Assembly (NCBI GenBank): GCA_009869945.1
Contig: WIXG01000402.1
Span: 1 to 63,592 of the forward strand
DNA: 63,592 nucleotides
DNA from: Mesaphorura yosii
Taxonomy: Eukaryota > Arthropoda > Collembola > Poduromorpha > Tullbergiidae
Direction of reading: 5' to 3'
The notes under the pieces are model-generated. The model worked only from the letters and a program-made list of their open reading frames with translations. It made no database searches and was not told the DNA's origin. Made by a program: the position numbers and the translations under genes. Of this stretch, positions 1 through 18,126 are shown one piece after another; position 1 is the stretch's first letter, and each line of letters starts with the position of its first letter.

Positions 1-1
1 C

Positions 2-865
2 GCCGCTCTGCAGCGCTTCAACCCGAACGGTCGTGAAGGTGCAATTCGGGATGCGATCACGGAGAAAGTCCGAATCAGCGCCGAGAAATACAACATCAAG
101 TTCTATATAATGTACGACGTCAGCGACTGGCTCACCATGCAAGAGGAGATAAAGGTGGACTGGACAAACAAAATGTCGCGGTACGTCGAATCACCTATGT
201 ACGCGTTCCAGAACGACATGCCCGTCGTTTGTCTCTGGGGCTTCGGGTTCAATGACAACCAGCGCCCATTCACGCCAGACCAGGCCCTCAACGTGATAAA
301 CTGGTTCAAGGCTCAGAATTTGTACGTCATCGGCGGAGTCCCAACCCACTGGAGACCAGGAGACTCGGACTCCCGCCCGGGTTTCTTCGACGTGTACACG
401 GCCTTCCACATGATCTCGCCGTGGATGGTGGGCCGCATCACATCTATTCCAGACGCGGACCACTACTACACGAACGTCAACGGTCCCGACCAGCTGCTGC
501 TAGACGAACACGGAATAGACTACCAGCCATGCGTGCTGCCCGGAAACCTCACGGCTCATCATCGCTTCCACGGAGACTTTATGTGGCGTCAATTCTACAA
601 CCTCGTCCGCATCGGAGTGCAAGGAATCTACATTTCCATGTATGACGAGTACAACGAAGGGAACCAGATTGCCAAGACGGCCGAGAACCGCAACTGGGTT
701 CCGGCTGGATCAGACTTCGTGACACTAGATGAGGATGGAACAGCGTGCTCCTCTGATTACTACCTCAGGCTCACGGGAGACGGTGGTAAAATGCTGAAGG
801 GCGAGATTCCGCTGCAGGAGCTCAGGCCAACACCGTTGTATCCTCCAAATGATAGAAATAAGTGA
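2..865 (+). CDS. GH71/GH99-like glycoside hydrolase, 3' part
   Basis: The frame is open from the window edge (codons start at base 2) to TGA at 863-865, giving 287 residues without an intron; the true start lies outside the window. The protein resembles secreted GH71/GH99-like glycosidases of bacteria and fungi (family knowledge recalled, not searched). Motifs seen include WGFGFND, GGVPTHWRPG, MISPWMVGR, GIDYQPCVLPG, HGDFMWRQFYN and ISMYDEYNEGNQIAKTAEN. The ISMYDEYNEG stretch carries acidic residues of the kind found in such active sites. It would hydrolyse a polysaccharide, but the substrate cannot be read. The C-terminus ends in a family-like LRLTGDGGKMLKGE stretch. AATAAA lies at 967-972 and 1220-1225. 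Lack of introns next to intron-rich neighbours, plus the microbial-type family, suggests horizontal transfer into an arthropod lineage. Confidence 0.75.
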   Translation, partial: AALQRFNPNGREGAIRDAITEKVRISAEKYNIKFYIMYDVSDWLTMQEEIKVDWTNKMSRYVESPMYAFQNDMPVVCLWGFGFNDNQRPFTPDQALNVINWFKAQNLYVIGGVPTHWRPGDSDSRPGFFDVYTAFHMISPWMVGRITSIPDADHYYTNVNGPDQLLLDEHGIDYQPCVLPGNLTAHHRFHGDFMWRQFYNLVRIGVQGIYISMYDEYNEGNQIAKTAENRNWVPAGSDFVTLDEDGTACSSDYYLRLTGDGGKMLKGEIPLQELRPTPLYPPNDRNK

Positions 866-1442
866 TAATGTCTCGCTTAACAAAGCAGAAACGCTTCTTT
901 TGTTATTTATCGTTTGATGAAATCAGCATGAATCCACAATTATTGGCATGTAATTTATCCGCAGACAATAAACTGTTTCCACCTGATGCTTGTTCCATGT
1001 AAATTGCTTCGGGTAAATTAGTCCCCGACAATTGTTCCCCGATAATTGTTCTCGGACAATTGCTTCCGGTAAATTATTACCAGATAAATTGCACGCATTT
1101 TCTGAGTTTTTATTCAGAATTGCCACAATTAGGTACATAAATATTGTCAGAATTTAGCACCTTAGCAGAGCAGAACCTTGGCAGTGTGAATAGTAATTAA
1201 AGCTAGAAAATTCTAGTTCAATAAATTAATAAAGGCAATAATGTGATCGTGATTCGCTTAATCAGCGGTTCTGGCAGTGAAGTTCTAATTCTCTTGTCCC
1301 TTGTGTCTTGTGTCGTCTTCGTTGGGTGCTGAACCCGGAGAACCTAGCAATTCTAACCCTAAATAGTCCTACGAATGGCAGTGAAAACAAGTAAGTCATA
1401 ATATTAGGAGATACCAAGACGCTATACGAATGTCATGTTCTA
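866..1442. other. intergenic: convergent 3' ends plus short-unit repeat
   Basis: No gene seen. It holds the 3' flank of the glycosidase gene (AATAAA 967-972, 1220-1225) and of the collagen gene on the other strand (TTTTTATTC near 1107, a reverse AATAAA). Between them, at about 960-1105, is an AATTGTTCC-type repeat listed separately. Confidence 0.6.
960..1105 (+). repeat. AATTGTTCC-type degenerate tandem repeat, copy A
   Basis: About six or seven imperfect units of 13-15 bp, each with an A/T core such as ACAATTG or TAAATTG followed by a C/T-rich TTCCCCG or TTCCGG tail. The stretch ends in CACGCATTTTCTG. Related arrays with the same flank order occur at 20834-20910 and 47943-47998, so this is a dispersed family rather than a private microsatellite. 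Confidence 0.6.
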
Positions 1443-8434
<6,992 letters not shown>

Positions 8435-9299
8435 TCTTGGACCGAGCCGAGCAAAACTCGTGTTGTGTCCTAAATTAAGTCCAACACCGCCCTCGAACGC
8501 GATCACATTTCGTTCTCTTTCATCGATGGCGGAACCCAAGGGCTTCGGATTCTGGGCACCGTGTCAGCAGTTTCAGCTCGCACCACTTTATTGTGATTTC
8601 GGTCAAGCCACTCTGACTTTGGTATGAGACGAGTTCAGCACAGACTAACAAACCAAAGCCTAAGCATGCATGGTTGAGACAAAATGTGAATCGTGGATCT
8701 GTGAATGAATTAATCTCGGAAGCTGAGAAATGTGGAGCATTCATCTTCTTGACTTGTGGCTTGCGTCGCCTGCGCCTATTAAAATGAAATTCAAGTCTCA
8801 AAAGCCTCAAAAGTGCATGGAACTGCGTGGCGAGTCGATCATGTCTTTTTTTATCAGAATCGGACGCGATATCTGTTGAATTACTTTGGCTGGGCGGACG
8901 ATTCTTCATGAAATTTATAAATCAACAAGAGCAAACACAAATGCCAGTGCCAGTGGCATGCATTTGCATGTTAAAGACGAATATGTGAAGCGTGCGTGCT
9001 ATTTTGCAGGCTTGTGGCATTTCGTATGAGTTCATCGAAGAACGAAGAGCCGAGATTCACAAAAATGTGGATTTCGATCTTGAAAAGCCTGACTTTCGTG
9101 CGAAATTGAGTAAAATGACAGCTTTAGTTTATTATTTGAACAATCAACATTCGACTTGACAATTAGCTAATGAACGACTACGACTACGACAAAGAGGCAG
9201 CATATTCTGGCAGCATTTGGTTTTTGGCAGTTGAGAATCCCCGGCATCCACCTCTACGCTCCACCTCACGTATACCAGCACGATGCATGTGCAAACACA
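8435..9299. other. intergenic, no gene seen
   Basis: Upstream flank of the collagen gene and downstream flank of the Tyr/Gln-rich gene, both on the minus strand. No convincing coding frame, RNA gene or core promoter motif was recognised. The collagen frame is open upstream to another ATG at 8539, but that start would place about 35 polar residues before the signal peptide. Confidence 0.5.
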
Positions 9300-10575
9300 T
9301 CATCCTTGGTTTTGCTGAGGTTGGTATGAGGCTGGATACTGGTCCTGCCCATACTGACCCTGTCCGTACTGGCCCTGAGCATACTGAGGCTGCGCATACT
9401 GAGACTGGGCCGGCTGGGCGTAGGAGTAAGGGTAAGGCTGGATTTGCATTTGCTGTTGCCCACTGGCGTCACCATACGGCGAATAACTGCCCCCAGCCTG
9501 GTCTTGGCCATAGTAAGGCAATGTGCTGAATCCACCACCGCTTGACGGGATCGGAGCAGTGTAGTAAGTTCCTGGAAATATGCAATAATGCTCGACTCAA
9601 CACTTCCTTTCCTACTTCCTCTGCCTGATGCCTTATCTGATGTTCATTTCAGGCAAAATTCGAAATTCAGCTCACCTTGACCTCCGACCTGCCGCGGAGG
9701 TTGGGCACCGTATGGGAGAATGGTGTTCTGGCCCTGTTGAGATGCTTCTGCTCCCTGTACCATGTTTTGGCCTGGTGGAAACGGGTAAGGTAAATGCTTT
9801 CAATTAGGCAGGAAGCATTATTTGGTTATTTCTGCTGGCCTATCGAATTACCCTGTGGCTCCGCTTGTAGAAGTGCCACTTGTCCACGGACAAGGTTAGA
9901 ATCGTACACTGTGACAAAGTTAGGCCCTTTCATTATAAAATTAGAAGGCCTGTCCTCATGTGAGAGGCTGTTTGCGTTAATTAAATGAGGCGTTCCTTGT
10001 TATTTTATTTTTTGGTTTACCTTCGGGCTGATTGTCGCCCTGCCCCTGCGCGGCCGCTGCCTGAACTCCGAATCCTTGTTGCTGTCCTGCTTGCGCTGCG
10101 GTAATTGTATTTGTGAGATGAGATTCAAGACATTAAAGGGCGACATGGCACATGATTCCCAGTACAGCTTGCTTACAGTATGGCATTGGCATTGGTTGTG
10201 CTTGAAACGGGTAGGAATAGCCACCACTTCCGTATCCGTACGACCCGTAATTATACCTGGGGATGCACCCGCCGTAGCTGTATCCGTAATTGTACGAAAT
10301 TGGCCGTGGGTAATATGGTATCTGCGGCTGCTGTACAGTCACTTGCTGCGGCCGAAAGCGTCCATAGCACCAGTACGGATCGTACATCCTCTGGCCTCGA
10401 TAGTACGTGTATTGCTGGGTCGAGTCGTGGACCATCACCAGCACGAGCACGGCGACGAAAGCGAGGATCTGAAATGAAGCAATGTACTTGGTTTGAGGAA
10501 GAAGAAATCCTTAATTTACTTAATTAGAAGCGTAGAGCAAAGTGAGAATGAACGTACTTTCAAAAGGGCAGCCAT
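9300..10575 (-). CDS. secreted Tyr/Gly/Gln-rich low-complexity protein
   Basis: Six exons join in frame: 10558-10575, 10177-10468, 10021-10095, 9852-9878, 9676-9771 and 9300-9571, giving 259 residues. The first 18-bp exon plus the next encode a signal peptide (MAALLKILAFVAVLVLVMV). The mature part is disordered: Tyr/Pro/Gly-rich first (YNYGYSYGG, YGSYGYGSGG), then Gln-rich, ending in near-repeats of QYAQ/QYGQ around 9330-9420. Only two cysteines are obvious in the Tyr-rich part (WCYG and GGCIP). No family was recognised. The composition resembles secreted structural, cuticular or adhesive proteins and also prion-like YGQ tracts; function is not known. The 27-bp exon 9852-9878 is the least certain, but its phases fit on both sides. 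Confidence 0.75.
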
Positions 10576-12005
10576 CTTGAAAGAGTTTGCAGAGACCACG
10601 CCGGACGAGCAGTGGAAGAGACGAGTGCAGAGTGTAGACTGACTGAGATCGATCGAGACTGATGCTATCTTTCGTCTTGTCTTGCCAGGGCCAGACAAGA
10701 GACAAAAAGGTCGCGACCTCTTCATACTTATTTAGGCCAGATGGCCATTTGCGAATTTGAGATGGCAAACGCTGTGATATTTGCGAATGATTTGAACAAC
10801 TGTCACATGAGGCGATTAAGCATGATTTAGTGCCGGCAAGATACAAGGCGCAGAACATTGTATCAGGCGCCAGCTAGCTAATAACCGTTCGGAGTTCAGA
10901 CTCAGGTTAAAAATCAGTCAATTTCGCTTTATTAAAAACAGTATAAACATGCACCTTATGTGACCTTAGACAAAACATGATTCCTTCTGAAGGGCTTCCT
11001 AGCTGGAATAATGGGCTTTTCGGGTTTTCTTTGGCAGGAGTTGTAGTTGTGATGAATGATTAAGGATGGCCTTCAATCAGTATGACGCTCTCGTTGATGA
11101 AAGGTCTGCACGTTTTTGCTGAAAGAGAGAACAGTGTGGCCGTTCGTTTTCATTCACACGAAGAAATGAATGCTCCCTCAACTTGCCCTGCTGCCCAAAG
11201 GAAGGCTAATGTCAGTGGACAGTGCTGGCGCATGGCGTTTGAAAGATTTCTCACCAGTATGAGTCTTAATGCGGTCAAAACACGCTGGTGCTGGATGTTC
11301 AACTCAGTGATGCTCACAAGTCGCAGCGCCTTTCGGCCAACAGTTGATACTTTAAATCGCGCAGGCTGGTCGGCCGACCACGTTCCACGTATCCTTGTCA
11401 GGGTTAACATTTTGTTAACCAGTTGGCGACTGCTCTGCTCAGCCAGCTGAGCTCAGCAGCTCCGTTTGCAGAATTCTTTGCCTGCTAAACTTTAACCATG
11501 CATGTCATGGCATTGTGCTAAAGTCAAAACCCAGGCAATGCATTTTCGTCTGTCTTTGTCAATGCTTGTTGACACTGCTGAGGTCCGGGGTGAGTCACAG
11601 TCACAGTTGACACAAAGTGGTACGTTCAGTACGTGTACGGCTGAGGTTGTGGCTCTAGTCGTTCGAACTGGGCTGGGAAGGAGCTAAATGCTGAATGTAG
11701 TACAAAAAGAAAATCCAAGTCGCTCGTTAGGCTCGAGGCTTTGATTTTTGATAAAACAATAAGCAACGTTTTAAAATCATAAGCATACGGCACGCTATTT
11801 GCACTATTTGATTTTCCGTGATTGTTGATTGCAGTCCGCAATATTTCTAATTGTCTGCCTTAAAGACGTTTTGAAACCAGGTCAAGGATCTACCTTCTTT
11901 TCTTGTAGCACTGTTGTGTCAGGAATACGTTGATTCATTTGTAGTTTAATTGATTGAACGAGTTAATTTGGTAGATTGCAGAGTCGGAGACTACGCCCCA
12001 GCAAA
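10576..12005. other. intergenic, no gene seen
   Basis: Divergent upstream region between the minus-strand secreted protein and the plus-strand F-box gene. Frames up to about 120 codons occur near 11.1-11.4 kb on both strands, but they have no recognisable motif and overlap each other. A small inverted repeat, GGTTAAC...GTTAACC, lies near 11402-11420. Confidence 0.5.
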
Positions 12006-14225
12006 ATGAGTTCAGCGCAGGATTGCAGCCTTGGGGCGTCCAACAACCCCGAACGTCCGGCAAGAGAAAGGGTCATGAACACCCCTGAGGTAAGGTCCTT
12101 TGTCCTTAGTTCTTAGAGCAAATTCGTAATATTATTGAGCATTATTAAGTTCCAAATTCCAATACTTAATTTGGATGCATTGGATTTTAACAGCTCATGT
12201 CAATCATCACGAAACACGTCGCTCCAGAATGCGTTCCAAACATCCGCTCGGCTTGCAAAATGTGGAATTCAACACTCGTTCCGAAAATGAGGGAAACACA
12301 CCAGCCGCTGAAGTTCAATTGCTCTCAGCAAAATGCAAGGCTCGATTACGACAGCTTGAGTGAGCTTGGACGCTTCACTGAGGTCATGCGCGCCAGCTCC
12401 AGCATTCCATTCCAGAAGTTCCACCTGCACAACATTTCATGGGACGATCGGAAAGTTCGGAGCTTCTTCCATGTATGCGGCCCGCATATTGTCAAGGTTC
12501 ACATGAAATTCATGAGGGAATGCCAACTTACTCTCGAAGAGTTCAGGAATATTGTTTTTTGCAAACTTCCAATGCTAAAAACACTGAGCATCAGCGATGA
12601 ACGATTGTATGGCTTTTGGGGCGATAACCTGCTAATGCGGCCATTTAAGCACTTCTTCCAAACGCCTTACAAAAATCTGACACTTCCGGCTCTAAAACAC
12701 GTCAAGGTTGAGACACAATGCGTTAGCAGAACCCCCGAGCACTATCCTGATAAGTTAACTGCGCAAGACTTTATCATGGAGCTCGTTCAACCGGCTATAA
12801 ATCTGGAAAAGTTGACCTTTCGAACTGGGATTGAAGACATTATCGAAAAAGGTGAAGACGGGGCCCCCGGCACCTTCATTCTACTACCAATCGAAGTTGT
12901 GCGAGCCGACATGCTTCGGAGGTCAGACTTCCTACTCCCGCTGGTCCTTGCCATGCGAGACCATTTTATCAACGCTGGCAGCCTGAAGGAGCTGAAGTTT
13001 GACATCACCAAGAACGAGCTTCGTGAATTGTCGTCAATGGCTGAGAGAATTGAGAACAAACTGCAACTGAAGGCGTTCGACATCCGAAGAGTCACTTCTC
13101 CGTTTGTACACTGGAAAATACTTTTGAAATTCCTTCACATTCAAGCCGAGAGCTTGACTCAACTGGACGTCGGTCTGCATCCAGCGTATGAAGACGAGGC
13201 AGTTGATGGCAGGCAACGAACTTATGGATTGACAATTCCGTTGCCGATCATGTCTTGTTTGGAGCACCTCCGCGTAGAGATATTTGATGACTCGGGCATC
13301 AGAGACAGGATGTTCCTCCATTTCAGAAAGTACGCCACAACTTTTCCCAAGCTGAAGACATTGATTATGGAGAATGGCATGAGAGAGAAAGGGAAGGATT
13401 ACCTGTTCAGGAATCTACATTGGTACTTGCACCCCAGCTTGGGCCCACACTTGGGCCTGGTTGAGCTACACTTTCTCTTGGATGCAGTGGATCTTGACAG
13501 AATCAATGCTCTTGGCGACCGATTTCCAAATATTCGTAAACTTCGGATCCACCTGATTTCTCTTGACGATGTGGTCCATTTACGGCAAACGTGGAAGTCC
13601 CTCGAATACATCGACGTTGTACTGGTTAATCAGCCACACGGAAACACCAGACGTTTGGCTACCTTAAATTCTGAGGAAGTGTTCAAATTGGCCTTGGGTA
13701 TTCCAGAGCACGTCTACCTTTCGAGTATCATAGGCAAATGCATAGAGGAAGTCACATCGTCGGAAGTGGTGATAAGATACTTCCTATTCCATCCTTTGGA
13801 CATGGTCATGGTCATAGGCATAGGCACGGACGCTAATTTCACTGGCACTCATGAGTCTGAGATAGATGGACCGCCACCAGTCAAGAGACCCGACCAGCTC
13901 TGCCTCAACCTGTACTGGCGAATGGATCCACTTTTGGTGTTGGAAGTTCTGACGATACTCGACCTGCTCAATTTGGATGTACGCTTGCCTGAACGCCTCG
14001 TCAATTTCCGTAAAATGCTGTGGAATTTGCGTGAAATGGGAGGGTGCAAGGTAAATAAACAACAATGCAATTACAATTTGCAGTTAATGGTTAATGACCC
14101 TAACGACTGAATGAATTCTTAATTAGACTGATTGGGAACTGAAAATTTACCAACTAAAGGCGGTAGAAACACGACCACTAACTCCAAAACAACTAGCATT
14201 AGAAGAAGAAGGGGATGAAATTTGA
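12006..14225 (+). CDS. F-box/LRR-like protein
   Basis: Three exons, 12006-12089, 12194-14050 and 14127-14225, keep phase 0 and give 679 residues. An F-box-like motif spans the first intron: MNTPE joins LMSIITKHV, followed by the Cys-Lys-x-Trp-Asn ending typical of F-boxes. The rest is long irregular leucine-rich repeats of the FBXL type (for example LPALKHVKVET, FPKLKTLIMENG, LGLVELHFLLD, FPNIRKLRIHLISL). Such proteins bring substrates to SKP1-CUL1 ubiquitin ligases, and SKP1 itself is encoded 8 kb away. The last exon, ending EEEGDEI, is supported by a GT...AG pair and a continued frame; without it the frame stops at 14110. The substrate is unknown. Large FBXL-like families are common in springtails. 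Confidence 0.72.
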
Positions 14226-14482
14226 CACCTTTTTTATTTGAAGCACTGGTTTTCACAAAATATTACATAAATTTTTGGATTATTTTGACATTGTATAGTT
14301 AAGCTATTTGATCGTTATCACATTACATACATAAATTGGGTACTAGTTTTAAATTCTCTTGCAATTCTCTCCTAATTAAGTGGTTCCCTTACTTTAGTGG
14401 TACAGATTAGATTGAATTTGTAAATTAGCATGCTCTTTTACCCAAATTTGATATAGCTAAGAAGTTGTAGCAATTTTAGCAC

Positions 14483-15079
14483 TTACTTGAAGAAGAGCTT
14501 AACAAGAATACAAATGAGAATGTAAACGAAAAACACAGATGTTGCACCATAAAGGAAAAACTGTGTTTTGATCTTGCCATTGTACTGACCGTCTGGATTG
14601 ACCTCGACCTTGTTTTGCTGTGGATTCTCTGGTACCTTGTTGACCGGAAGATCAATAAGTGAGAGCCTTTCCAGCTTGACGAAGGCGTGTGCACTTGTCG
14701 GTTCAGCTGCATTCTCCTTCCTCCAAGTCGACAGATTCTTGGTGGTCTTAGCCCAACCGATGGTGGACGTTCTCAGCGATGCCGGTGCAGGTTTTGCAGG
14801 ATTGCTCTTCATGATTGGTGACTCAGGTTCAGGAATGGGGAGGGTGGACTGCTCATGAATGTCAATTTCTGCCTCCGCCTGATGACTTCTCTTTTGAATT
14901 GATTCCTCTTTATGCTTCCGGCTGCAATGCTGAACCACACTGGCGCGGCTTGAAAGTGTCTTGTTGGGGCAGTAGGGGCATTTGTGGGGCTTCGAGGCCT
15001 TGCGCCCAGCATTTGAGGAATTTATAGCCTCCATGAGATTTGCAGAATGCAATTTAACCGCATCGTTGTTCTGCATCAT
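14483..15079 (-). CDS. single C2H2-like zinc finger protein with C-terminal membrane segment
   Basis: The start is taken at 15079, because a splice acceptor (TTTACAG) lies at 15093-15099 and the probable upstream exon has an in-frame stop. It encodes 198 residues. Near the N-terminus is one zinc-finger-like motif (CPYCPNKTLSSRA ... HCSRKH), then a polar linker with Pro and Lys, and a final hydrophobic segment of about 20 residues (FFLYGATSVFFVYILICILV) before the stop. This would make a tail-anchored protein with a cytosolic finger, an odd pairing. A donor-like sequence AA|GTAAGT overlaps the stop codon, so a further exon is possible. The reverse AATAAA near 14233-14240 fits its 3' end, convergent with the F-box gene. 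Confidence 0.55.
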   Translation of the reverse strand: MMQNNDAVKLHSANLMEAINSSNAGRKASKPHKCPYCPNKTLSSRASVVQHCSRKHKEESIQKRSHQAEAEIDIHEQSTLPIPEPESPIMKSNPAKPAPASLRTSTIGWAKTTKNLSTWRKENAAEPTSAHAFVKLERLSLIDLPVNKVPENPQQNKVEVNPDGQYNGKIKTQFFLYGATSVFFVYILICILVKLFFK

Positions 15080-16286
15080 CTTGAACCAGGATCTGTAAAG
15101 TATAAACATAAATATCCGTAAGAAAAAGAAACCTCTTGCATTAAACCGTCACCTTATTTTCAATCCAACCGATTCTGACTTACCGAAATCACGAAGAATT
15201 AACAGGGAGGAGCACAGCGTCACGAACACCCAATTATGCTGGGATGAAAGCAGATATAGGTGATCTTGCAAAAATTTACAATGGCTTGGGACTTCGGGAG
15301 GATCTAACGTCACAGTTAACTAAATGTGTTGTGATTTCAGGCACACACAATTTGAAGATCGACTGAGGACTCAGGAGATCAGTAACTTCAATCGTGTCGA
15401 AACTGAAAATAATTTGACAGATTTTGAATTGCGAAATGAAAATCGCTGGAATTCGCAGCAAATTCAAGACTCTAAATACGATGCCAATAATAACTTTCAT
15501 TTGTAAACATCAAAGCGCACCGGGGATTAACTAATCGAGATTTGAGACATGGCAAAGTTGAGTGATTGACGAAAAGCGTTAAATCAAGCTAGTTCAACAT
15601 TCAAGAATCGACCTTTCACCGAGTACGATGCTTCCCAGCCCCAATCTACACGCCATGACTAGAAATATGTTCTGTCCAAGTCGTAAATACCAAGTTGACA
15701 GCATTTCCTCGTAAGAAAGTAACGTTGGAACTGCCAAATTGCGAAAAATCGTTCAGGACAAAAACTCTTATACGCTGAATGATTTGATTCGCCCAAATCC
15801 AGGTCAAGTCCGCGGTCGCGATTCGAGATTCAAGAACTCGGCTGAATACAAACTCAGGGTGCATTGTTCGGTTTTTAGAAATGAAAATCTGCGGGCGTTC
15901 CCGTCGTCTGGTCGATTCGGGTTGGCGATGACCAATAGGCATGAATCAAACCCGAAAGCAGGGACGGCAGTCCGGGTTTCAAAGGCGAGGTATGAATTGT
16001 CAAGATAAATGGTTTATTTATTCACAACGCCTGCTCTGCGAAAATTAAAATTTTATGATATGAATGAACTAGGATTTGTACTTTCTGTACTTTCCAAGCA
16101 CTCCGGTTCTTCTGCAATCAGCGATCCAGTCCGCTTTCCTCCACCACTTTCGCAAACGAGCTCCTTCTTGTACGTACGAAGTGGCTCATGACCGCTTTTT
16201 ACCTTCGGTTCGTCAGACTCAAAAAAGGAAGCTGGCCCTCAAAATTCTTGGGTCTTCCTTTTCGAGTGCCTGGCTATACAAATTTG
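15080..16286. other. intergenic, no gene seen
   Basis: Contains a probable 5' noncoding exon of the zinc-finger/membrane gene (donor GTAAGT on the minus strand near 15178-15184). Otherwise there are only short overlapping frames with no motif. Confidence 0.4.
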
Positions 16287-16463
16287 CTACAGAATCCGCT
16301 TCTTCAACGCCACCGCCATTGGGCAAAATAGGCGATCGAATGGCGTCTCCTTCTGGTGCACCTTCTGAATGTGATTGATGAGGTAGCGTCGCCTCACAAA
16401 TTGCTTCCCGCAGGCGGAGCATGTGTCGGGCCGCTCTGGTTCGAGCAGAATTTCAGGCGTAGG
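16287..16463 (-). pseudogene. orphan C2H2 zinc-finger exon
   Basis: Read on the minus strand after an acceptor (CTTTTAG), this exon encodes a Pro/Glu-rich lead, then one good C2H2 finger (CSACGKQFVRRRYLINH, then IQKVH), then PFDRLF and a stop at 16287-16289. No neighbouring coding exon with the right features was found: an upstream stretch to about 16560 is open for only a few codons. It is either the last exon of a small zinc-finger gene or a fragment left from a larger array. Confidence 0.45.
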
Positions 16464-17031
16464 CTAAAAGCAAGCAATTGTTTCGTGCAGAGTCGTTCAC
16501 CTGCAATTGCAATTGAAAATAAAAGTTGGAAATGGCTATGGTTTTATATTCTCCCTTAATCGCTTGTAGTTAAGTTACCCAAATCCGCCATTCTCTTCGT
16601 CTTCTATTTTGATCAGCCAGTCTTCTGCTTCGCACAAGTGCCAAAGACAATCTGACGGACTAAAGTGTCGTCAAATCTCTATTAATACCCGTATTCCCAT
16701 TTGCCAATGCAGTCGACCTCAAAATATGCTTCCTGGTTCAACGTCCTGAGACAGGGTCAACGATCAAGCTGCCCTCGCTCTGAGACTATTTCCGGGTTCA
16801 AAGTCTGTCTTGATGAAAGATGAAATCCCGTCTCCATGGACAGAAACTGTAGAAATACGCGGACTTTACTTGTAGAAGAGGCAGCTAGGCGGCAGCTGTC
16901 AATGGATTTTGACAATTTTGCTCAAATCAGTGTTTCAATTCGATAAATTCTTTCACGTGGCTTGGATCAATTCGCCAATTAACTGATTCTGACTCAGGAC
17001 TCACCCACGCTTGCCGCTCGCGTCGTGCAAA
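16464..17031. other. intergenic, no gene seen
   Basis: Upstream flank of the tetraspanin gene. A minus-strand donor-like site (GCAG|GTGAACG) lies near 16500. No other feature recognised. Confidence 0.4.
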
Positions 17032-18126
17032 ATGTGCAACTATAAACCATTGATGTTTGCTTTTCTATTTACGATTGTAAGCTTACTTTAAGTATGGCTT
17101 GGCCAAGAATAAGAATGACTTGAATCATGGTTGATATTTGACCTACGAAATCGCCACAGGTGATTACAGTCGGGATGCAGCTGTTCACTCTCGGAATGTG
17201 GATGTACTACGGTGACTTTTACCCGAGTTACCGCTATAAGTACACTTGGTTCTGGAGTCTCATCTCGTACCTCCTCGAACTGCTCATTTCCATCGCCTGC
17301 TGCGTGACTCTGTACAACGAGAAAACGGCCAAATCACCAAATGCTTTGGTGAGCAAAAACAAAGGTCTTGAATACAATGAAGGCTCGATTAACTGAAATA
17401 CTAGTCAATGTGCATGTGCATTTGTGGTCTTCGTCGTCATATTTCAGTGTTTTACGGCGCTCAGTCTGTTGACTGTCAACTGGATCGCTCACGTGGCCGT
17501 GAGCTATCCGCCAATGACGAAGGAAGAATTCAAGACGTACGTGTTTGACTACTTCCGGGCCGAAGGCTCGCTGCCTGTCTTTATGGAGTTTTTCCAGTTT
17601 AAAATTGTAAGTTCCAGAACCGTATGGCTCTGAGTTGAACTCTTGCATGATTAATTACGTCTTGATTCACACTTCACACACGTTTCAGGGATGTTGTGGA
17701 ATTGACGACTACCGAGATTACTACAAGGCCTTTGGCACGAAGATCGACCATTCCTTCCAACCCGCCCTCGTCTACTTCGACGTGCCACGTTCCTGTTGCT
17801 TCAGCCTGGCCACCAAAAACCGAGACTGTGGGAAAAAAATTCCGCTCCGCTACGGCAACCACCCCGATCTAATCGCGTCCAGGCTGAATTCAATCAAGGT
17901 TGGCTGCTACCAGAAATTCCAAGACATTGCCTACACAAACTCGCACTACCAACTCCGGGTCTTCGAGGGCGTCTTTAAGAACATGCCGATCCTCTTCATT
18001 TTCCAGTCGCTCATCCACGTTTGGGTTTACGCCCACTACTACAGACAGAGCAAAGCTCGAATTAAGCTCGTCTTCTTCGACTCGAAGGACAGACAACGGC
18101 AACAGGCAGGGGCACCACCAGCATGA
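17032..18126 (+). CDS. tetraspanin family protein
   Basis: Four exons, all phase 0: 17032-17076, 17160-17348, 17448-17606 and 17689-18126, giving 276 residues. Four hydrophobic segments are visible, beginning near FAFLFTIVITVG, FWSLISYLLELL, FTALSLLTVNWIAH and MPILFIFQSLIHVWVY. Between the third and fourth is a large extracellular loop with the tetraspanin signature GCCG (in GCCGIDDYRDYY), then PRSCCFS, a further Cys in RDCGKK and GCYQKF, so the disulfide-forming set is complete. Tetraspanins organise membrane microdomains with integrins and other receptors. The final exon encodes a basic cytosolic tail. No orthologue group could be assigned. An ATTAAA variant polyadenylation signal lies at 18243-18248. 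Confidence 0.85.

Noticed and set aside
11082..11450. 122-codon plus-strand frame in the 10.6-12.0 kb gap
   Set aside because: No motif, an overlapping open frame on the other strand, and no splice or promoter context.
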